From the NCBI RefSeq assembly GCF_005222485.1, contig NZ_CP029078.1, forward strand, positions 7,751,501 to 7,815,500: a stretch of DNA of 64,000 bases, in the 5' to 3' direction. Positions 62,547-64,000 of this stretch are shown here, piece by piece. Both the position numbers and the translations under genes were made by a program. Origin of the DNA: Streptomyces griseoviridis. Its GTDB lineage: Bacteria > Actinomycetota > Actinomycetes > Streptomycetales > Streptomycetaceae. Numbering within the stretch: position 1 is the stretch's first letter; every line of letters starts with the position of its first letter. The notes below the pieces were generated by a model. The model searched no databases. It was not told the DNA's origin and was given only the letters and a program-made list of their open reading frames with translations.

Positions 62547-63323
62547 TCAGTCGAGGCCGCCGAGGACGTTCTGGTCCCAGTCGATCACCGATCCGGTGAC
62601 CACGCCCGAGCGGTCGGACAGCAGGAACACCACGAAGTCGGCGATCTCGTCGGGCTGCCCGAGCTTGCCCATCGGCAGCCGGGCCGCCGCCTCCTCGCGC
62701 CAGTCGTCGCCCGCGCCGTGGAACGCCTTCTGCGTCGCGTCCTCGCCCTCGGTCGCCGTCCAGCCGATGTTCAGGCCGTTGACGCGGACCCGGTCGAAGC
62801 GGTGGGCGTGCGCCGCGTTGCGGGTCAGGCCGATCAGACCGGCCTTCGCGGCGACGTACGGCGCGAGGAAGGACTGCCCGCCGTGCGCCGAGGACGTGAT
62901 GATGTTGACGACCGTGCCGGGCGCCTTGCGCGCGACCATGTCCGCGACCGCGGCCTGCATCGCGAAGAACGGCGCCCGCAGATTGATCGCGATGTGCTGG
63001 TCGAACAGGTCGGGCGTGGTGTCGAGCAGAGTGCCCCTGGTGGTGAGACCCGCCGAGTTGACCAGGCAGTCCACCCGCCCGTACGCGGCGATCACATCAC
63101 CCACCACGGTGCCCGCCTGCCCCGCGTCCGCGAGGTCGGCGCGCACGAACATCGCCTTGCCGCCCTCCCGGGTCAGCTCGGTCACCAGCTCCTCGCCCGG
63201 CGCCGGACGGCGGCCCGACACCGCGACCACCGCGCCCTCCCGGACCGCGGCCCGCGCGATGGCGGCCCCCACGCCCTGGCTGCCGCCGTTGACGAGGACG
63301 ACCTTGTCGTCGAGAAGTCCCAT
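62547..63323 (-). CDS. Short-chain dehydrogenase/reductase
   Basis: 258 residues of the classical SDR family. Cofactor motif VVLVNGGSQGVGAAIARAA is followed by NSAG (VDCLVNSAGL). The catalytic SxnK triad reads TSSAHGGQSFLAPYVAAKAGL: Ser, Tyr and Lys are all present. It probably oxidises or reduces a cyclitol or sugar-derived ketone. It lies between the dioxygenase (15 bases) and the IolG-like gene (56 bases) on the same strand. Confidence 0.94.
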   Translation of the reverse strand: MGLLDDKVVLVNGGSQGVGAAIARAAVREGAVVAVSGRRPAPGEELVTELTREGGKAMFVRADLADAGQAGTVVGDVIAAYGRVDCLVNSAGLTTRGTLLDTTPDLFDQHIAINLRAPFFAMQAAVADMVARKAPGTVVNIITSSAHGGQSFLAPYVAAKAGLIGLTRNAAHAHRFDRVRVNGLNIGWTATEGEDATQKAFHGAGDDWREEAAARLPMGKLGQPDEIADFVVFLLSDRSGVVTGSVIDWDQNVLGGLD

Positions 63324-63338
63324 GTCGTGCTGGTCCTT

Positions 63339-64000
63339 TCAGCTTTCGCGGCGCTCGGCGGCGGCCCGCAGGCCGCGCCGCAGCGTCTCGGGGGTCCACG
63401 ACTCGCGCAGCGCGCGCCGCACGATGTCCGCCTGGGACGGCGGCGCGAGGCCGTCGACCGGCGGGTCGCTGTCGAGGTTGGTGGGGAACGGGTACCCCTC
63501 CGCGCTCGCGGCGATCACGTTCTCCGCCCACCCCTGGCCTGCGCCCTCGGCGAGCCGGGCCCGCAGCACCGGGTAGACGGCGTTCACCACCGCCTCGCGG
63601 TCCACCGTCTCCATGGCCCGGCCGAACGCCGACGACACCTGGAGCAGGTTGGCCGTGCGCCGGACGTCCGCCGAGCGGTTGGTGCCCGCCGCGTGGAACA
63701 CCGCGGGGTTGAAGAACGCCGCGTCGCCCTTGGCGAGCGGGAGTTGGACGTACCGCTCCTCGAAGTACGCCTGGAACGCGGGCAGTCGCCACGCCAGATA
63801 GCCGGGCGCGAACTTCTGCGAGTGCGGAAGGTACATCGTCGGGCCGGACTCGACCGGCATGTCGCAGTGCGCCACCGCCCCCTGGAGGGTGAGCACAGGG
63901 GAGAGCCGGTGCACATGGGCCGGGTACGCGGCGGCGGCCTCGGCGGAGAGGAACCCGAGGTGGTAGTCGCGGTGCGGACTCTGCGCGGCGCCGCCCGGGT
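63339..64000 (-). CDS. Phytanoyl-CoA dioxygenase-like (PhyH) protein, N-terminus outside window
   Basis: The frame stays open to the window edge, so the start is upstream. About 220 residues are visible. The Fe(II) ligands of a 2-oxoglutarate oxygenase are seen: H-x-D in SPHRDYHLGFLS near the edge and the distal His in FFNPAVFHAAGTNRS. GPTMYLPHSQKFAPGYL lies between them. It matches the PhyH family of small-molecule hydroxylases. It is the first gene of the PhyH-SDR-IolG series; the substrate may be a catabolic intermediate but is not known. Confidence 0.9.
   Translation of the reverse strand, partial: PGGAAQSPHRDYHLGFLSAEAAAAYPAHVHRLSPVLTLQGAVAHCDMPVESGPTMYLPHSQKFAPGYLAWRLPAFQAYFEERYVQLPLAKGDAAFFNPAVFHAAGTNRSADVRRTANLLQVSSAFGRAMETVDREAVVNAVYPVLRARLAEGAGQGWAENVIAASAEGYPFPTNLDSDPPVDGLAPPSQADIVRRALRESWTPETLRRGLRAAAERRES

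Overview
The window is very GC-rich DNA with GTG and ATG starts, many 1-16 bp start/stop overlaps, long shadow ORFs caused by GC bias, LAXTG-type sortase and Tat signals, a furA-katG pair and several secondary-metabolism genes. This is what a Streptomyces (or close actinomycete) chromosome looks like. Both ends cut genes: a P450 at the left, and a phytanoyl-CoA-dioxygenase-like gene at the right.

Layout. (1) 1-12.3 kb is the right part of a non-ribosomal peptide cluster: P450, a two-module NRPS (C-A-PCP-C-A-PCP-TE, first A domain with a serine-type code), a flavin monooxygenase fused to a PapA/condensation-like acyltransferase, and a convergent KAS III plus ACP pair that could supply an acyl starter. 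(2) 12.4-35.8 kb is mostly single genes and small regulatory units: two TetR loci with visible operators, furA-katG with a likely leaderless promoter, a LAXTG surface protein, two Nudix-type genes, a lipoprotein, a K+ channel, a Dps-like protein, a thiolase, a TauE-like permease, a secreted hydrolase, a 14-TM efflux pump with an extra C-terminal domain, and the cobalamin genes cobK and cobF. (3) A tRNA-Pro(GGG) with a strong terminator follows, then an rsbQ-rsbP-STAS stress-signalling operon, then an esterase/TetR/hydrolase locus.

(4) 42.1-50.4 kb is the most unusual region. After transposase debris and a patch of lower GC come a ferredoxin, a 28-codon peptide gene with a good RBS, a HExxH putative peptide beta-hydroxylase, a stand-alone YcaO, a methyltransferase, a P450, a glycosyltransferase and a sugar-nucleotide epimerase, nearly all co-directional and close or overlapping. 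I read this as a RiPP cluster for a small, probably hydroxylated and glycosylated peptide. I cannot assign it to a known class.

(5) 50.4-52.8 kb has a small membrane protein and a pair of Tat-exported ferritin-like proteins. (6) 52.9-64 kb is an inositol-type catabolic island. A ROK kinase, GntR regulator and iolD, with a decayed iolC start, diverge from a sugar ABC transporter (binding protein, permease, single-cassette ATPase) across a large inverted-repeat operator. An iolG-like dehydrogenase, an SDR and a dioxygenase close the window. Start sites were chosen by RBS, overlap with the upstream gene and family N-termini. No database search was possible.
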